A stretch of DNA of 64,000 bases from Pricia antarctica (GTDB lineage Bacteria > Bacteroidota > Bacteroidia > Flavobacteriales > Flavobacteriaceae), in the NCBI GenBank assembly GCA_011050085.1, contig DRGL01000023.1, positions 62,001-126,000 on the forward strand. The letters run 5' to 3'. The notes under the pieces were generated by a model, which was given only the letters and a program-made list of their open reading frames with translations, was not told the DNA's origin and did not search any database. This document shows, one piece after another, positions 17,449 through 27,223 of this stretch. Within the stretch, counting starts at the first letter, position 1, and every line of letters begins with the position of its first letter. The position numbers were made by a program, and so were the translations under genes.

Positions 17449-17829
17449 CTAAAATTTTATCGTTCGTTGACACAATTGTAATGGCATGCCCCAAGGATCT
17501 CTTAACATAATCAGATGACTACCGTCTTCCTTACGCACTTCTTCAACAAACATTGCACCTTCCGCCATGAGCCTATCTTTGTCGACCTCAGCATTCTCCG
17601 ATACGAAGGCCAGATGAAAAGTCAAAAAGTGCTGTTTGGCAAAATCGGTAATGGCTTCTTCGGGGCGGTGATAAAGCTCTAAAATTACTCTATTCGATGC
17701 ATCGGCCAAAAAGGTCATGAATGGGGGTTCTGATTGGGCCTTGACCACATGCAATCCCACGAATTTCGTGTACCAAGTCACCAAGGCATCAACATTAGGT
17801 ACGTTTAAGGCAAAATGTTCAAAAATCAT
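17449..17829 (-). CDS. VOC-superfamily (glyoxalase/dioxygenase fold) protein
   Basis: A 126-residue single VOC domain with paired beta-alpha-beta-beta-beta modules (MIFEHFALNVPNV... and FLTFHLAFVSE...) and the C-terminal strand IMLRDPWGMPLQL. The candidate metal ligands are His5, the Glu in VILELY, the His in TFHLAF and a residue of the last strand. The start is placed at 17829, not at the in-frame ATG 60 bases upstream: the upstream residues do not fit a VOC fold, and a promoter-like GATATTTG lies inside that stretch. The substrate is unknown. It is divergent from serS. Confidence 0.8.
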   Translation of the reverse strand: MIFEHFALNVPNVDALVTWYTKFVGLHVVKAQSEPPFMTFLADASNRVILELYHRPEEAITDFAKQHFLTFHLAFVSENAEVDKDRLMAEGAMFVEEVRKEDGSHLIMLRDPWGMPLQLCQRTIKF

Positions 17830-17899
17830 AGGCAAATTTGTTTTACAAATATCAGAGGTAAAAGTATTGGTTTTACACACCTTCATCAAATGATTGCAT

Positions 17900-17907
17900 T
17901 AAATTTG
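17900..17907 (+). promoter_or_regulatory. -7 box of the serS promoter
   Basis: TAAATTTG is an exact TAnnTTTG match 20 bases before the serS ATG. A clear TTG at the ideal 19-bp distance is missing (the sequence there is CAC), so only the -7 half is supported. Confidence 0.45.
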
Positions 17908-17926
17908 CCGGAAACATTAGGTAGAC

Positions 17927-19198
17927 ATGTTACAATTACAAGCCATACGCGAGAATAAAGACATTATTATTAAGGCCTTGAAAAAGCGGAATATCGATGC
18001 GGAAACGATGCTGAACGAAGTACTTCAGTTGGATGAAAAACGCCGTTCGACCCAGACCCAATTAGACAGTACACTCGCGGAAAGCAATAAGCTTTCGAAA
18101 GATATCGGCGCACTTTACCAAAACGGGAAATATCAGGAAGCTGAGGCCTTAAAGCAAAAAGCTGGAAGTCTCAAAGAGGATTCCAAAAAAATGGGCGATG
18201 ATCTGAATACAACGGCCGAGGCGTTACAGGCACTACTATATCAAATTCCAAATGTTCCGCACGACACTGTGCCAGCGGGCAAATCTGAAGAGGATAACGA
18301 AGAGGTTTTTGAAGAAGGTGCAATTCCAATATTGGATACCGATGCCCTACCCCATTGGGAACTTGCCAAAAAATATGATATTATCGACCTTGAACTGGGT
18401 GTAAAAATTGCAGGCGCAGGTTTTCCCGTCTATAAAGGAAAGGGCGCTAAATTACAACGTGCCCTAATCAACTATTTCTTGGACAAGAATACTGCAGAAG
18501 GCTATACCGAAGTGCAGGTACCTCATTTGGTCAATGAAGCATCAGGCTACGGAACAGGCCAATTGCCCGACAAAGAGGGGCAAATGTATCATTTGCCAGT
18601 AGATAACCTATACCTGATTCCCACTGGAGAAGTACCGGTAACGAATATATTCCGTGATCAGATTTTAGACGCTAACGATTTTCCCGTGCAATATACCGCT
18701 TATACACCTTGCTTTAGAAGGGAAGCGGGCAGTTACGGAGCGCATGTACGTGGCCTGAACCGATTGCATCAGTTCGATAAGGTTGAAATCGTTCGGGTAG
18801 AGCATCCTGATAGATCCTATGCTGCTTTAGATGAAATGGTAGAGCATGTCAAAATTATTCTTCGTGAGCTTGAACTCCCCTATCGCATCTTACGGCTCTG
18901 CGGTGGCGATTTGGGCTTCACGGCCGCATTGACCTTTGATTTCGAAGTATTTAGTACGGCCCAGAACCGATGGTTGGAAATCAGTTCCGTTTCTAATTTT
19001 GAGACCTATCAGGCCAATCGCCTTAAACTGCGCTTTAAGGATGAAAACGGTAAAAGCCAATTGGCCCATACCTTGAACGGAAGTGCCTTAGCGCTGCCAC
19101 GTGTTCTGGCCGGTATTTTGGAAAACTACCAAACCGCAGAAGGCATTCGCATTCCCAAAGTCTTAGTGCCCTATTGTGGGTTTGATATAATAGATTGA
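17927..19198 (+). CDS. serS: Seryl-tRNA synthetase
   Basis: This enzyme charges tRNA-Ser. The 423-residue protein has the long N-terminal coiled-coil arm (about 1-105, QLDEKRRSTQTQLDSTLAESN region) that contacts the long variable arm of tRNA-Ser. The class II catalytic core follows, with motif 2 FRREAGSYG, the TGEVPVTN serine-site loop and motif 3 LNGSALALPR. Length and domain order are those of ordinary bacterial SerRS. Confidence 0.97.
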   Translation: MLQLQAIRENKDIIIKALKKRNIDAETMLNEVLQLDEKRRSTQTQLDSTLAESNKLSKDIGALYQNGKYQEAEALKQKAGSLKEDSKKMGDDLNTTAEALQALLYQIPNVPHDTVPAGKSEEDNEEVFEEGAIPILDTDALPHWELAKKYDIIDLELGVKIAGAGFPVYKGKGAKLQRALINYFLDKNTAEGYTEVQVPHLVNEASGYGTGQLPDKEGQMYHLPVDNLYLIPTGEVPVTNIFRDQILDANDFPVQYTAYTPCFRREAGSYGAHVRGLNRLHQFDKVEIVRVEHPDRSYAALDEMVEHVKIILRELELPYRILRLCGGDLGFTAALTFDFEVFSTAQNRWLEISSVSNFETYQANRLKLRFKDENGKSQLAHTLNGSALALPRVLAGILENYQTAEGIRIPKVLVPYCGFDIID

Positions 19199-19374
19199 CG
19201 ATTCTTAATTAGGCTAGCCATCCATTTTAAAATGGCTAACTTTGAGAAGAGGACTTTAAGTTTCTATGGATTCGTAAATCTTAGATTAACGCTGGTACTA
19301 TCACTTTAATCTACTTCGACAACCGCTGTAGAAGCTTTCATGAACGCAGTGAAGTGCTGCATTAAAATCCGCAG

Positions 19375-21159
19375 ATGTACAGAGTCGTTCTTTTTATTCT
19401 TTTAAGCGCGCCCATTCTCGTTTCCGCCCAAGAAGATTTTCTGGCCCAGCAATACTTCAACGATGGCGATTATGAGAAAGCCATTATCTTCTATGAAAAA
19501 CTGGTCGAATTAAATCCACGCCGAACGGATTATGCAGAAGGTCTTATTGCCACCTATCAACAGTTGGAGCGTTATGCGGAGGCAGAAAAATTTCTTTTGG
19601 AAAAAATCGAGGAAAGTAACGCCTACCCAACCTTGCTCATTGAACTCGGCTACAACTACACGCTACAGAAAAAAACCGAAGCCGCCGACAAATATTACCA
19701 AATGGCCATCGCCAAAATCGACGAAAATCCAAACTTTGGATATGGTGTGGGATTTCGTTTTCAGAAATATGTGCTTTTAGACTGGGCATTGAAAGCGTAT
19801 ACTAAAGCCATGGAGCTTAACCCACAGCTGGATTACAACTACCAAATGGCCCGCATTTATGGCGAACAAGGTGATATCGAAAAAATGTATATTTCTTACC
19901 TGAAACTAGTGAGCGAGGGCAAAACATCTAGATCGAACATTCTCCGCCAAATCGATGATTTCGTAACCGCCGACCCAGAAAATGAGAACAATGTGCTTTT
20001 TAAACAGGTATTGCTAAAAAATGCACAGAAAAGTCCAGATTTGCTGTGGAACGAGCTGCTGAGTTGGCTATTTGTCAAACAAAAACAGTATGATAGTGCT
20101 TTTCGCCAAGAGAAAGCCCTTTACAAACGTATGGATGGCCAAACAATGCAAAGGTTAGAGGGTTTGGGCGATTTAGCCCTTGAGGATTCCGAAATTGAAA
20201 CCGCCCGTGAAATTTTTGAATATGTTGCCAATAATACTGGCGACGAAATCACGAAGTTGAATGCCCAGTTGCAATTGATTGAAATACAACTGTTAGATGT
20301 CGATGAAAAAGATTTAGAGGGTATACAAAAGCAATTCGATGAACTCATTGCGCTTCATGGATATAAAAACCAGACCTTACAATTACAGATTGCCTATTCC
20401 AATTTTTTGACTTTTGAAAAAAATACCCCCGAACCCGCCATCGATATCCTAAAAAAAAGTATGGAATTGCCATTGAACGACCGGGCAAACGCTTATTTAA
20501 AATTGACTTTAGGTGATATTTTGGTTTACGATAAAAAGTTCAATCAGGCGCTAATCTATTTTTCACAGATTCAGAAAAAACTTAAAAATGATATGATGGG
20601 TCAGAACGCAAGGTTCAAAGTTGCCCAGACGAGCTTTTACAAAGGTGATTTTGATTGGGCCCTTACGCAACTGAAAGTCTTGAGAAGTTCTACCTCTCAA
20701 CTTATTGCCAATGACGCTATGCAACTAAGCCTTCTGATATCAGATAATTCGTTGGAAGATTCTACACAGACCGCCTTGAAAAAATATGCCCGTGCAGACC
20801 TTTTGGCATACCAGAATAAGAAAAAGGAAGCCATCGCTGAACTGGACGTGATTTTAAAAGATCATAAAGGTGAAAAAATAGAGGACGAGGCTCTTTTGAA
20901 ACAGGCCGAACTGTTGGAGAATATAAAGGATTATGAGGCTGCGGAATTCAACTATCGAAAGATAACTGAATTTTATGCCAATGGTATCTTGGCCGACGAT
21001 GCACATTTCGCACTTGGCGAACTGTATCGAAAAATGCTTGATGAACCTGAAAAAGCCAAAGCTGAATTCGAAAAAATTATTTTTAAGTATCAAGACAGTT
21101 ATTATTATCCACAGGCACGAAAAAACTATAGAATGTTACGAGGCGATAGTATCGAGTAA
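19375..21159 (+). CDS. Secreted TPR-repeat protein
   Basis: A 594-residue exported protein with a signal peptide (about 1-18, ending ILVSA) followed almost entirely by tetratricopeptide helices: the first pair reads AQQYFNDGDYEKAIIFYEKL, and others are clear near residues 50-90, 340-420 and 500-590. The last repeats match the periplasmic Tol-Pal YbgF/BamD-like pattern (ADDAHFALGELYRKML). A serS / TPR / DUF4286 / rsmA / mgtE order is common in Flavobacteriia. A scaffold role in the periplasm is likely; the partner is unknown. Confidence 0.85.
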   Translation: MYRVVLFILLSAPILVSAQEDFLAQQYFNDGDYEKAIIFYEKLVELNPRRTDYAEGLIATYQQLERYAEAEKFLLEKIEESNAYPTLLIELGYNYTLQKKTEAADKYYQMAIAKIDENPNFGYGVGFRFQKYVLLDWALKAYTKAMELNPQLDYNYQMARIYGEQGDIEKMYISYLKLVSEGKTSRSNILRQIDDFVTADPENENNVLFKQVLLKNAQKSPDLLWNELLSWLFVKQKQYDSAFRQEKALYKRMDGQTMQRLEGLGDLALEDSEIETAREIFEYVANNTGDEITKLNAQLQLIEIQLLDVDEKDLEGIQKQFDELIALHGYKNQTLQLQIAYSNFLTFEKNTPEPAIDILKKSMELPLNDRANAYLKLTLGDILVYDKKFNQALIYFSQIQKKLKNDMMGQNARFKVAQTSFYKGDFDWALTQLKVLRSSTSQLIANDAMQLSLLISDNSLEDSTQTALKKYARADLLAYQNKKKEAIAELDVILKDHKGEKIEDEALLKQAELLENIKDYEAAEFNYRKITEFYANGILADDAHFALGELYRKMLDEPEKAKAEFEKIIFKYQDSYYYPQARKNYRMLRGDSIE

Positions 21160-21341
21160 CTTCATTTAAAGGATTAATTGCAATTACGCCCTGAGCATTT
21201 GGCAGCCAAAATGCTTTTAAAATTAGTCATATGCCGAACGAAAACAATGTATGGTTAATTTATCCGATTGTTCAAAGCGCAACCTGAATTGAAAAAAGTA
21301 AGTTGGATTAAAAATCCGGTATCGAACCAAATTTCTTTTTT

Positions 21342-21653
21342 ATGTATATATATAATGTAACCACTAATATCGAGAGCTCAGTTCATGATAAATGGTTGCA
21401 ATGGATGCAAGTAACCCATATCCCAGATATTCTGGAGACAGGGAAGTTTTTGAACGCTAAAATGAGCAGGGTGCTGGTCGAAGAAGACATGGGCGGCCTA
21501 ACCTATTCAGTGCAATTTACGTGCGTTAACAAAGAAACATTGCAGAAATATTACGCTGAAGACGCAAACCGATTGCGTCAAGATGCCCTAAAACGCTTTC
21601 CAAACCAGTTTGTATCCTTTCGTACAGAACTGGAAGTTATCAGCGAACACTGA
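21342..21653 (+). CDS. DUF4286-family protein
   Basis: A 103-residue cytoplasmic protein of the DUF4286 group, recognised by its start (MYIYNVTTNIESSVHDKWLQ) and by HIPDILETGKFLNAKMSRVL. The fold resembles a dimeric alpha/beta barrel. It is conserved next to rsmA in this family of bacteria, but I know of no defined function. The 182 bp upstream hold no feature that I can identify. Confidence 0.8.
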   Translation: MYIYNVTTNIESSVHDKWLQWMQVTHIPDILETGKFLNAKMSRVLVEEDMGGLTYSVQFTCVNKETLQKYYAEDANRLRQDALKRFPNQFVSFRTELEVISEH

Positions 21654-21927
21654 GAATATTCAAGTTTCAGAATGTGTTCATTTATCCTTGGTACCCCATA
21701 AGATTTGGTCTCTTTTTTAATCCTTCCCAAATATTTCTATACTAAATTATTACAATGTTGATCCTTTCTGATTTTCTTCGATTCTGGATCTGTTCTAGGT
21801 TTATCAGTTTCGAATTTTGCTTTCAATAAATGTGAAATCGATGTAAAATGTAGTCTTGATTTAAAAAGATTAGCGTTATTTTGAAGATGGATTACTATTT
21901 GAATCACGGTTCACAAATATTTATTAC

Positions 21928-22239
21928 ATGGAAAAGATAATTTATCTATTTACCTACGGCACCCTTCAAGACGAACGGCTGCACCATGCTTTTTTCCAGA
22001 AGAAATTGGAGGGTTTTGAAGACAAATTAGTAGCGTACCGTATATCGGAAGCTAAAGCTGACGGCGTATACCTAATGGCCGAACATACCGGTGACGAAAA
22101 AGATTCTATTGAGGGTATCGTCTACGAAATCGTTGAAGAGGATTTGAAGGCAGCGGACGAATATGAGGGGGCATTATATCAAAGAATAAGCGTTACCTTG
22201 ATTTCAGGTAAAAATGCCTGGGTATACATTACCGTATGA
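21928..22239 (+). CDS. Gamma-glutamylcyclotransferase-family protein
   Basis: A 103-residue protein with the GGCT/AIG2 fold. The substrate-binding loop [12 protein letters not shown] is at about 8-19, and the conserved acidic residue is in DEYEG near residue 80. Family members release 5-oxoproline from gamma-glutamyl amines or peptides, but many bacterial members are uncharacterised. It overlaps nothing: its stop is 10 bp before the chosen rsmA start, so the two are probably co-transcribed. It lies between DUF4286 and rsmA, which are often adjacent, so it may be an insertion into that pair. Confidence 0.8.
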   Translation: MEKIIYLFTYGTLQDERLHHAFFQKKLEGFEDKLVAYRISEAKADGVYLMAEHTGDEKDSIEGIVYEIVEEDLKAADEYEGALYQRISVTLISGKNAWVYITV

Positions 22240-22249
22240 AAACAACATC

Positions 22250-23110
22250 ATGGCCAAAAAGAAACAATATGGAAGTAAAACTAAAAAACATCCCTCGGAT
22301 AAAAGTCCCGTAAAAGCCAAAAAGTATTTAGGCCAGCATTTTTTGAAAGATGAAGGTATCGCAAAGGAAATTTCGGAGACCCTTTCTTTGAATGGCTACA
22401 CCAACGTTATCGAAATTGGTCCGGGAACAGGTGTGCTCACTAAATATTTGCTGCTGCGCGATATAGATTTGGTCGCAATGGAACTTGATGCGGATGCTAT
22501 TGTTTACCTAAACCACAGTTTTCCCTTAGAACATCCGAAAGTGCTACAAAGGTCAAGGTCTTTTACAGTCATAGAGGCAGATTTCCTAAAGTACGATTTG
22601 ACAAATCTATTCGGCACTGAACCTTTTGCCATTACAGGTAACTTTCCCTATAATATTTCTACCCAAATCGTTTTCAAAATGTTGGAAATGAAGATTCAAA
22701 TTCCAGAATTTTCAGGTATGTTCCAGAAAGAGGTTGCAAAACGTATCTGCGAGAAAGAAGGCAGTAAGGCTTATGGTATTCTATCCGTTCTTGTACAGGC
22801 TTTTTATGACGCTGAATATCTATTCACGGTACATCCCCAAGTTTTCGATCCACCGCCCAAGGTACAATCGGGGGTGTTACGGCTGGTTCGTAAACCAGAT
22901 TTTACGCTAGACTGTGACGAGAAGCTTTTCTATAGGGTCGTAAAGGCGGCGTTTAACCATCGGCGTAAGACCATCCGAAATAGTCTGAAGTCTTTCGATT
23001 TATCCGACACCCTACGGGAAGATGCTCTCTTTGACCTACGACCTGAACAATTAAGCGTTGATGATTTTATACTTTTGACCCAAAAAGTACAGATTGATTT
23101 GAACTCTTAA
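22250..23110 (+). CDS. rsmA: 16S rRNA (adenine1518-N6/adenine1519-N6)-dimethyltransferase
   Basis: RsmA (KsgA) dimethylates two adjacent adenines in the 3' hairpin of 16S rRNA late in 30S assembly. The 286-residue protein has [11 protein letters not shown] (N-terminal mark), the SAM-binding [16 protein letters not shown] and the catalytic NFPYNIS (usually N-L-P-Y). The C-terminal helical domain includes [12 protein letters not shown]. The start is set at ATG 22250 (MAKKKQYG). An in-frame ATG at 22214 would overlap the upstream gene by 26 bp and add 12 atypical residues. Confidence 0.96.
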   Translation: MAKKKQYGSKTKKHPSDKSPVKAKKYLGQHFLKDEGIAKEISETLSLNGYTNVIEIGPGTGVLTKYLLLRDIDLVAMELDADAIVYLNHSFPLEHPKVLQRSRSFTVIEADFLKYDLTNLFGTEPFAITGNFPYNISTQIVFKMLEMKIQIPEFSGMFQKEVAKRICEKEGSKAYGILSVLVQAFYDAEYLFTVHPQVFDPPPKVQSGVLRLVRKPDFTLDCDEKLFYRVVKAAFNHRRKTIRNSLKSFDLSDTLREDALFDLRPEQLSVDDFILLTQKVQIDLNS

Positions 23111-23172
23111 ATTCTGAATTAAATCGCTTGAATTAATCACCGAAATCCTTAAATTTTTCTATATCCATTACC

Positions 23173-23202
23173 TTGTCCGAACGTTGCTTTACGCTACCTT
23201 TG
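23173..23202 (+). promoter_or_regulatory. Promoter of mgtE
   Basis: TTG (23173-23175), exactly 19 bases, then TACCTTTG (23195-23202): a perfect Bacteroidota consensus. The expected start is about 23209, giving a leader of about 25 bases, too short for a magnesium riboswitch. Confidence 0.8.
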
Positions 23203-23234
23203 CGCACTTTGCAGAAAATATCTGAGGCCTTGCT

Positions 23235-24587
23235 ATGACGCCATTCAAACTCACGGAAGAACTCGTAACCGAGATCGAGCAGCTTATCGAAAACCAAAAG
23301 GATACCGAATTGGTGTCCCTTATGGAAGACATGCACTATGCCGATATCGCTGAAATCATAGACGAGCTTGATGAACGAGAGGCCACGCATATTATCAAGC
23401 TCCTCGAAAGCGATAAAACTTCCGACGTACTTACCGAGCTCGATAATGATGTTAGGGAAGGCATACTCAACAATCTATCCGCTAAGGAAATTGCGGAAGA
23501 ACTGGCCGAACTTGATACTGACGATGCCGCCGATATAGTAGGCGAACTACCGAGCGATATCATTCAAGAAGTTATTTCCGAGCTTGAGGATCGAGAGCAT
23601 GCCAAAGATATCGTAGACTTGCTACGTTACGACGAATATTCCGCGGGCGGTTTGATGGCCAAGGAATTAGTCAAAGTAAAGGAAGACTGGACCGTTCTCA
23701 CTTGCGTAAAAGAGATGAGAGCCCAGGCCGAAAATGTTACACGGGTGCATTCCATCTATGTGGTAGATGCAGATGACAAACTAAAAGGGCGTCTTTCTTT
23801 AAAAGATCTTTTGACCACGTCAACAACAACCCACATCAAAGACGTCTATATTCCTAAGGTCGATTCGGTCGGGGTCAATGAAAAACCGGAAGAGGTCGCC
23901 AAGATTATGAGCAAATACGATTTGGAAGCCATTCCCGTAGTCGACGAAATCGGTCGCCTCGTAGGGCGGATTACGATTGACGATATCGTTGACGTTATTC
24001 GAGAAGAGGCCGATAAAGATTACCAAATGGCAGCGGGTATTTCGCAAGACGTAGAGGCTGATGATAGCATCTGGCAACTGACCCGAGCAAGACTACCTTG
24101 GCTTTTTCTAGGTCTCGTTGGCGGTGTCGGCGCAGCGGCCATCATGGGCAGTTTTGAGGAAATGATCAGTAAGCATGCCATTCTGTTCTTTTTCACGCCG
24201 CTTATAGCGGCTATGGCGGGTAACGTCGGAGTGCAATCTAGCGCTATTATCGTTCAGGGCCTTGCCAATGACGACTTGAAAGGTAGCGTGGGAAATCGTT
24301 TGATCAAAGAGATGCTCCTGGCGCTGCTTAACGGCTTAGCCTTGGCCGTGGTTTTGCTCTTGTTCACTTGGTTTTGGAAAGGCGATTTTCTAACCTCCTT
24401 GGCCATTTCCCTATCATTGGTTGCCGTTATTTTAGTGGCTGGATTTATAGGAACCTTTATTCCTTTGTTTCTTCATAAAAGAAATATAGACCCCGCTATT
24501 GCAACGGGCCCTTTCATTACTACTAGCAATGATATATTCGGTATTCTCATCTATTTTTGGATCGCTAAGGTCGTTTTAGGAATTTAG
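23235..24587 (+). CDS. mgtE: MgtE-family magnesium transporter
   Basis: MgtE is a magnesium-gated inner-membrane channel for magnesium uptake. The 450-residue protein has the usual order: the superhelical N domain (about 1-130, with repeated LxxLxxxDAADI-type units), two CBS domains (about 135-255, RVHSIYVVDADDKLKGRLSL and IPVVDEIGRLVGRITIDD), a plug helix and five membrane helices (about 285-450). The pore motif is in MAGNVGVQSSAI. Acidic residues in the N and CBS parts are the magnesium sensors. It has its own promoter and no regulator nearby. Confidence 0.95.
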   Translation: MTPFKLTEELVTEIEQLIENQKDTELVSLMEDMHYADIAEIIDELDEREATHIIKLLESDKTSDVLTELDNDVREGILNNLSAKEIAEELAELDTDDAADIVGELPSDIIQEVISELEDREHAKDIVDLLRYDEYSAGGLMAKELVKVKEDWTVLTCVKEMRAQAENVTRVHSIYVVDADDKLKGRLSLKDLLTTSTTTHIKDVYIPKVDSVGVNEKPEEVAKIMSKYDLEAIPVVDEIGRLVGRITIDDIVDVIREEADKDYQMAAGISQDVEADDSIWQLTRARLPWLFLGLVGGVGAAAIMGSFEEMISKHAILFFFTPLIAAMAGNVGVQSSAIIVQGLANDDLKGSVGNRLIKEMLLALLNGLALAVVLLLFTWFWKGDFLTSLAISLSLVAVILVAGFIGTFIPLFLHKRNIDPAIATGPFITTSNDIFGILIYFWIAKVVLGI

Positions 24588-24633
24588 CACCTTTCTTTCG
24601 TTCTAAACATTATATATTTCAGAAGCAAAACAA

Positions 24634-24662
24634 CCTGCTTGATATACCCTAAATCAAGCAGG
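24634..24662. terminator. Hairpin after mgtE
   Basis: A perfect 10-bp inverted repeat, CCTGCTTGAT / ATCAAGCAGG, with a 9-base loop lies 47 bp after the mgtE stop. No T run follows on the plus strand, so it may be an RNA-end-protecting stem more than an intrinsic terminator. Confidence 0.45.
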
Positions 24663-24744
24663 CTACACAATACCTGCCTAATTTTAAACTACCTATTTCG
24701 TATTTTAGTGGAACACTTTTCAGTGTTAACAGTAAGACGAAACT

Positions 24745-25701
24745 ATGAGACATTTGGGCATTTCGGGCGGAGGGACGAAAATAGCCGGACTCTTCGGGGT
24801 AGCAGAAACAATAATTTATGATCGCGGTTATGTACCCGATATTATTTCGGGAATTTCTGCGGGAGCCATTCTAGCACTACCCCTGGCCTTGGGAAAACGG
24901 GAAGCCATAAAGCAGCAGGTGCTAAATATTTCCTTGGATGACTTTTTCGAGGTATCACCCTTACATACAAATGGAAAAATTAAGACTTTTAATGCCGTTT
25001 GGAAACTGATTCGAGGCAAACACTACCTTGGTAATCAGAAAAACTTGGAAAAGACCTTGGCCAAAACTGTATCACGTGCTGAATTCGAAGCTTATAAACT
25101 AGATAAGACCAAAGCCATATGTATTGTCGGCTCTGTTGATTTTTATACCGGGGCTCGATTATACGTCAATCTGAAAACGGTCTCTTACGAAAACTTCCTT
25201 AAATTCGTCAATGCATCCGCTTCTATTCCAGTCTTTACTCAGGGTGTAGCTATGAATGGCCCGGTCAACGACTTTGAAGATGAAACCATATCCTTTCCAA
25301 AACTGCTGCTTTTTGATGGCGGGGTACGGGACCATAGTCCCACGAATAAAATAATATCCAGTGAGAAACCGGGATTTCAGGTTACGGAGACTACCAGCAT
25401 ATTTTCAAGACCCGATGACATCCGGGAAATTATTTCTCCAAAGAACTTCGCACCCAAAAATCTATTGAGCATCCTCGAGAGATACGTTGAAATTACAAAT
25501 GCCGAAATTTCAAAAAACGACGAGGTACAAGAGAAAAACACCATCAAAAGAAAGGGTCTCGTCGACCATGGAACATTTTACCTACCTAGAATCATGCAAG
25601 GGATCTACGATGTTGATAAAGGCAGACTACGAGAATTGTATGACGCCGCCAAAAATTTAGTGAGCGACGAAAGTTGGAGAGGTACTGGCGCTATTATCTA
25701 A
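24745..25701 (+). CDS. Patatin-like phospholipase
   Basis: A 318-residue patatin-fold lipid acyl hydrolase. The oxyanion loop is GISGGGTKIAGLFG (about 5-18), the nucleophile elbow GISAG (Ser near 39) and the dyad aspartate is in DGGVRDHSP. No signal peptide or added beta-barrel is seen, so it is likely cytoplasmic or loosely membrane-bound. It stands alone between mgtE and gntP. The lipid substrate is unknown. Confidence 0.85.
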   Translation: MRHLGISGGGTKIAGLFGVAETIIYDRGYVPDIISGISAGAILALPLALGKREAIKQQVLNISLDDFFEVSPLHTNGKIKTFNAVWKLIRGKHYLGNQKNLEKTLAKTVSRAEFEAYKLDKTKAICIVGSVDFYTGARLYVNLKTVSYENFLKFVNASASIPVFTQGVAMNGPVNDFEDETISFPKLLLFDGGVRDHSPTNKIISSEKPGFQVTETTSIFSRPDDIREIISPKNFAPKNLLSILERYVEITNAEISKNDEVQEKNTIKRKGLVDHGTFYLPRIMQGIYDVDKGRLRELYDAAKNLVSDESWRGTGAII

Positions 25702-25756
25702 ATAATAAATTATCGTGTAATAGACCGATGCCCTTACTACTGTATTTCAAAAGACG

Positions 25757-25787
25757 TTTCTCCATATATCCTATTTTAGTATCTTCG
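25757..25787 (+). promoter_or_regulatory. Promoter of the gntP-family operon
   Basis: TTTC (25757-25760), 19 bases, then TATCTTCG (25780-25787), one base from TAnnTTTG. It is 17 bases before the ATG and could drive gntP, ridA-like, D-TA and dipeptidase genes as a unit. Confidence 0.55.
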
Positions 25788-25804
25788 ACGAAACTAATCG
25801 CATT

Positions 25805-27124
25805 ATGCCGCTCGCCATTGTTATTGCCGGAATCATTCTACTCTTTATTTTAATAGCCCGTTTTAAACTAAATGCCTTCATATCCTTTATCATTGTCTCC
25901 CTTTTGGTCGGAGTAGCAGAGGGTATGGATTTTTTGACTGCTATAAAATCCATACAAAATGGAATTGGCAATACGTTGGGCTACCTCATCCTAATTCTTG
26001 GCCTTGGTGCCATGCTCGGAAAACTGGTAGCCGATAGTGGTGCAGCCCAACGCATTACAATGCAATTGGTAGAGAAATTCGGTAAAAAGAATATTCAATG
26101 GGCCGTCGTATTGACCGGTTTTATCGTTGGTATTCCCATGTTCTATACCGTCGGTTTTGTGATACTGGTACCACTGGTCTTTACCGTTGCCGCCGCAACA
26201 GGGCTAAACTTAATTTATGTAGGTCTTCCCATGCTGGCCTCTTTGTCCGTCACGCATGGTTATCTTCCGCCGCACCCGGCTCCTACCGGAATCGCAATTA
26301 TGTTCGATGCCAATATCGGCACGACCCTGCTGTATGGAATTATCATTTCCATTCCGGCCATAATAGTCGCTGGCCCCCTATTCTCCCGGACGATAAAAAA
26401 CGTGAACGCCACTCCGCTAAAGGAATTTATGAATCCGAAAGTATTGACCGATGCCGAAATGCCCGGCACCCTGAACAGTATTCTAACCGCATTACTACCG
26501 GTAATTTTGATTGGCCTAGCATCAATTGTAGCCCTTTTGCTTCCTGAAGAAAACATCATAAGAAAAACGACAGATGTATTGGGAGACCCCGTCATCGCGA
26601 TGTTGATTTCCGTATTGGTCGCTATTTATACATTGGGTCTCGCCCGTGGTAAAAAAATGACGGAAGTGATGGATTCAGTGACGAGTGCCGTATCGGGCAT
26701 TACCATGGTGTTACTCATAATCGCAGGGGCAGGTGCATTGAAAGAGGTGCTTATCGATAGTGGCGTAAGCGAATATATCGGTGAAATGCTAAAGGGCTCT
26801 ACCATTTCACCGCTAGTATTGGCTTGGCTTATAGCAACGGTTATTAGGGTCTGTGTCGGTTCTGCAACCGTGGCAGGACTTACCGCTGCAGGTATTGCCC
26901 TGCCGTTAATTGAAAATACCGGTGTCAGTGCCGAATTGATGGTCTTGGCCATCGGATCGGGTAGTTTGATGTTATCGCATGTTAACGATGGCGGTTTTTG
27001 GCTTTATAAAGAATATTTTAATCTCTCCATAAAAGATACCCTTCGCACATGGACCGTCATGGAAACCACCGTCGGTGTGATGGGTTTAATCGGGGTTTTG
27101 GTATTGGAACAATTCGTGGCATAG
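25805..27124 (+). CDS. GntP-family organic-acid permease
   Basis: A 439-residue inner-membrane transporter of the gluconate:H+ symporter family with about 12 hydrophobic segments. Family motifs include LGLGAMLGKLVADSG (about 60-74), LPPHPAPTGIAI and GSGSLMLSHVNDGGFW. Members move gluconate, other sugar acids or, in the DsdX subgroup, D-serine. The genes that follow (RidA, a D-threonine-aldolase/D-serine-dehydratase-family enzyme and a dipeptidase) suggest an amino-acid substrate, with DsdX-like D-serine or D-threonine uptake an attractive inference. No gluconate kinase or dehydratase is present. Confidence 0.87.
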   Translation: MPLAIVIAGIILLFILIARFKLNAFISFIIVSLLVGVAEGMDFLTAIKSIQNGIGNTLGYLILILGLGAMLGKLVADSGAAQRITMQLVEKFGKKNIQWAVVLTGFIVGIPMFYTVGFVILVPLVFTVAAATGLNLIYVGLPMLASLSVTHGYLPPHPAPTGIAIMFDANIGTTLLYGIIISIPAIIVAGPLFSRTIKNVNATPLKEFMNPKVLTDAEMPGTLNSILTALLPVILIGLASIVALLLPEENIIRKTTDVLGDPVIAMLISVLVAIYTLGLARGKKMTEVMDSVTSAVSGITMVLLIIAGAGALKEVLIDSGVSEYIGEMLKGSTISPLVLAWLIATVIRVCVGSATVAGLTAAGIALPLIENTGVSAELMVLAIGSGSLMLSHVNDGGFWLYKEYFNLSIKDTLRTWTVMETTVGVMGLIGVLVLEQFVA

Positions 27125-27223
27125 AGCTGAAAAGGCAGAGTTTGGTACCAGATAGGTGTGCTGCTAGGCGTATAGTCAATGGAAAATTTGTTCTTTTGTA
27201 GAACAACCGAAAAAAAACGTTTT

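Noticed and set aside
19237-19244. TAACTTTG, a perfect -7 box match
   Set aside because: No -33 element at 19 bp and 130 bp before the next start; it also overlaps a small hairpin. Probably chance.
23111-23234. Possible magnesium riboswitch before mgtE
   Set aside because: The promoter leaves a leader of only about 25 bases, too short for an M-box or similar element.
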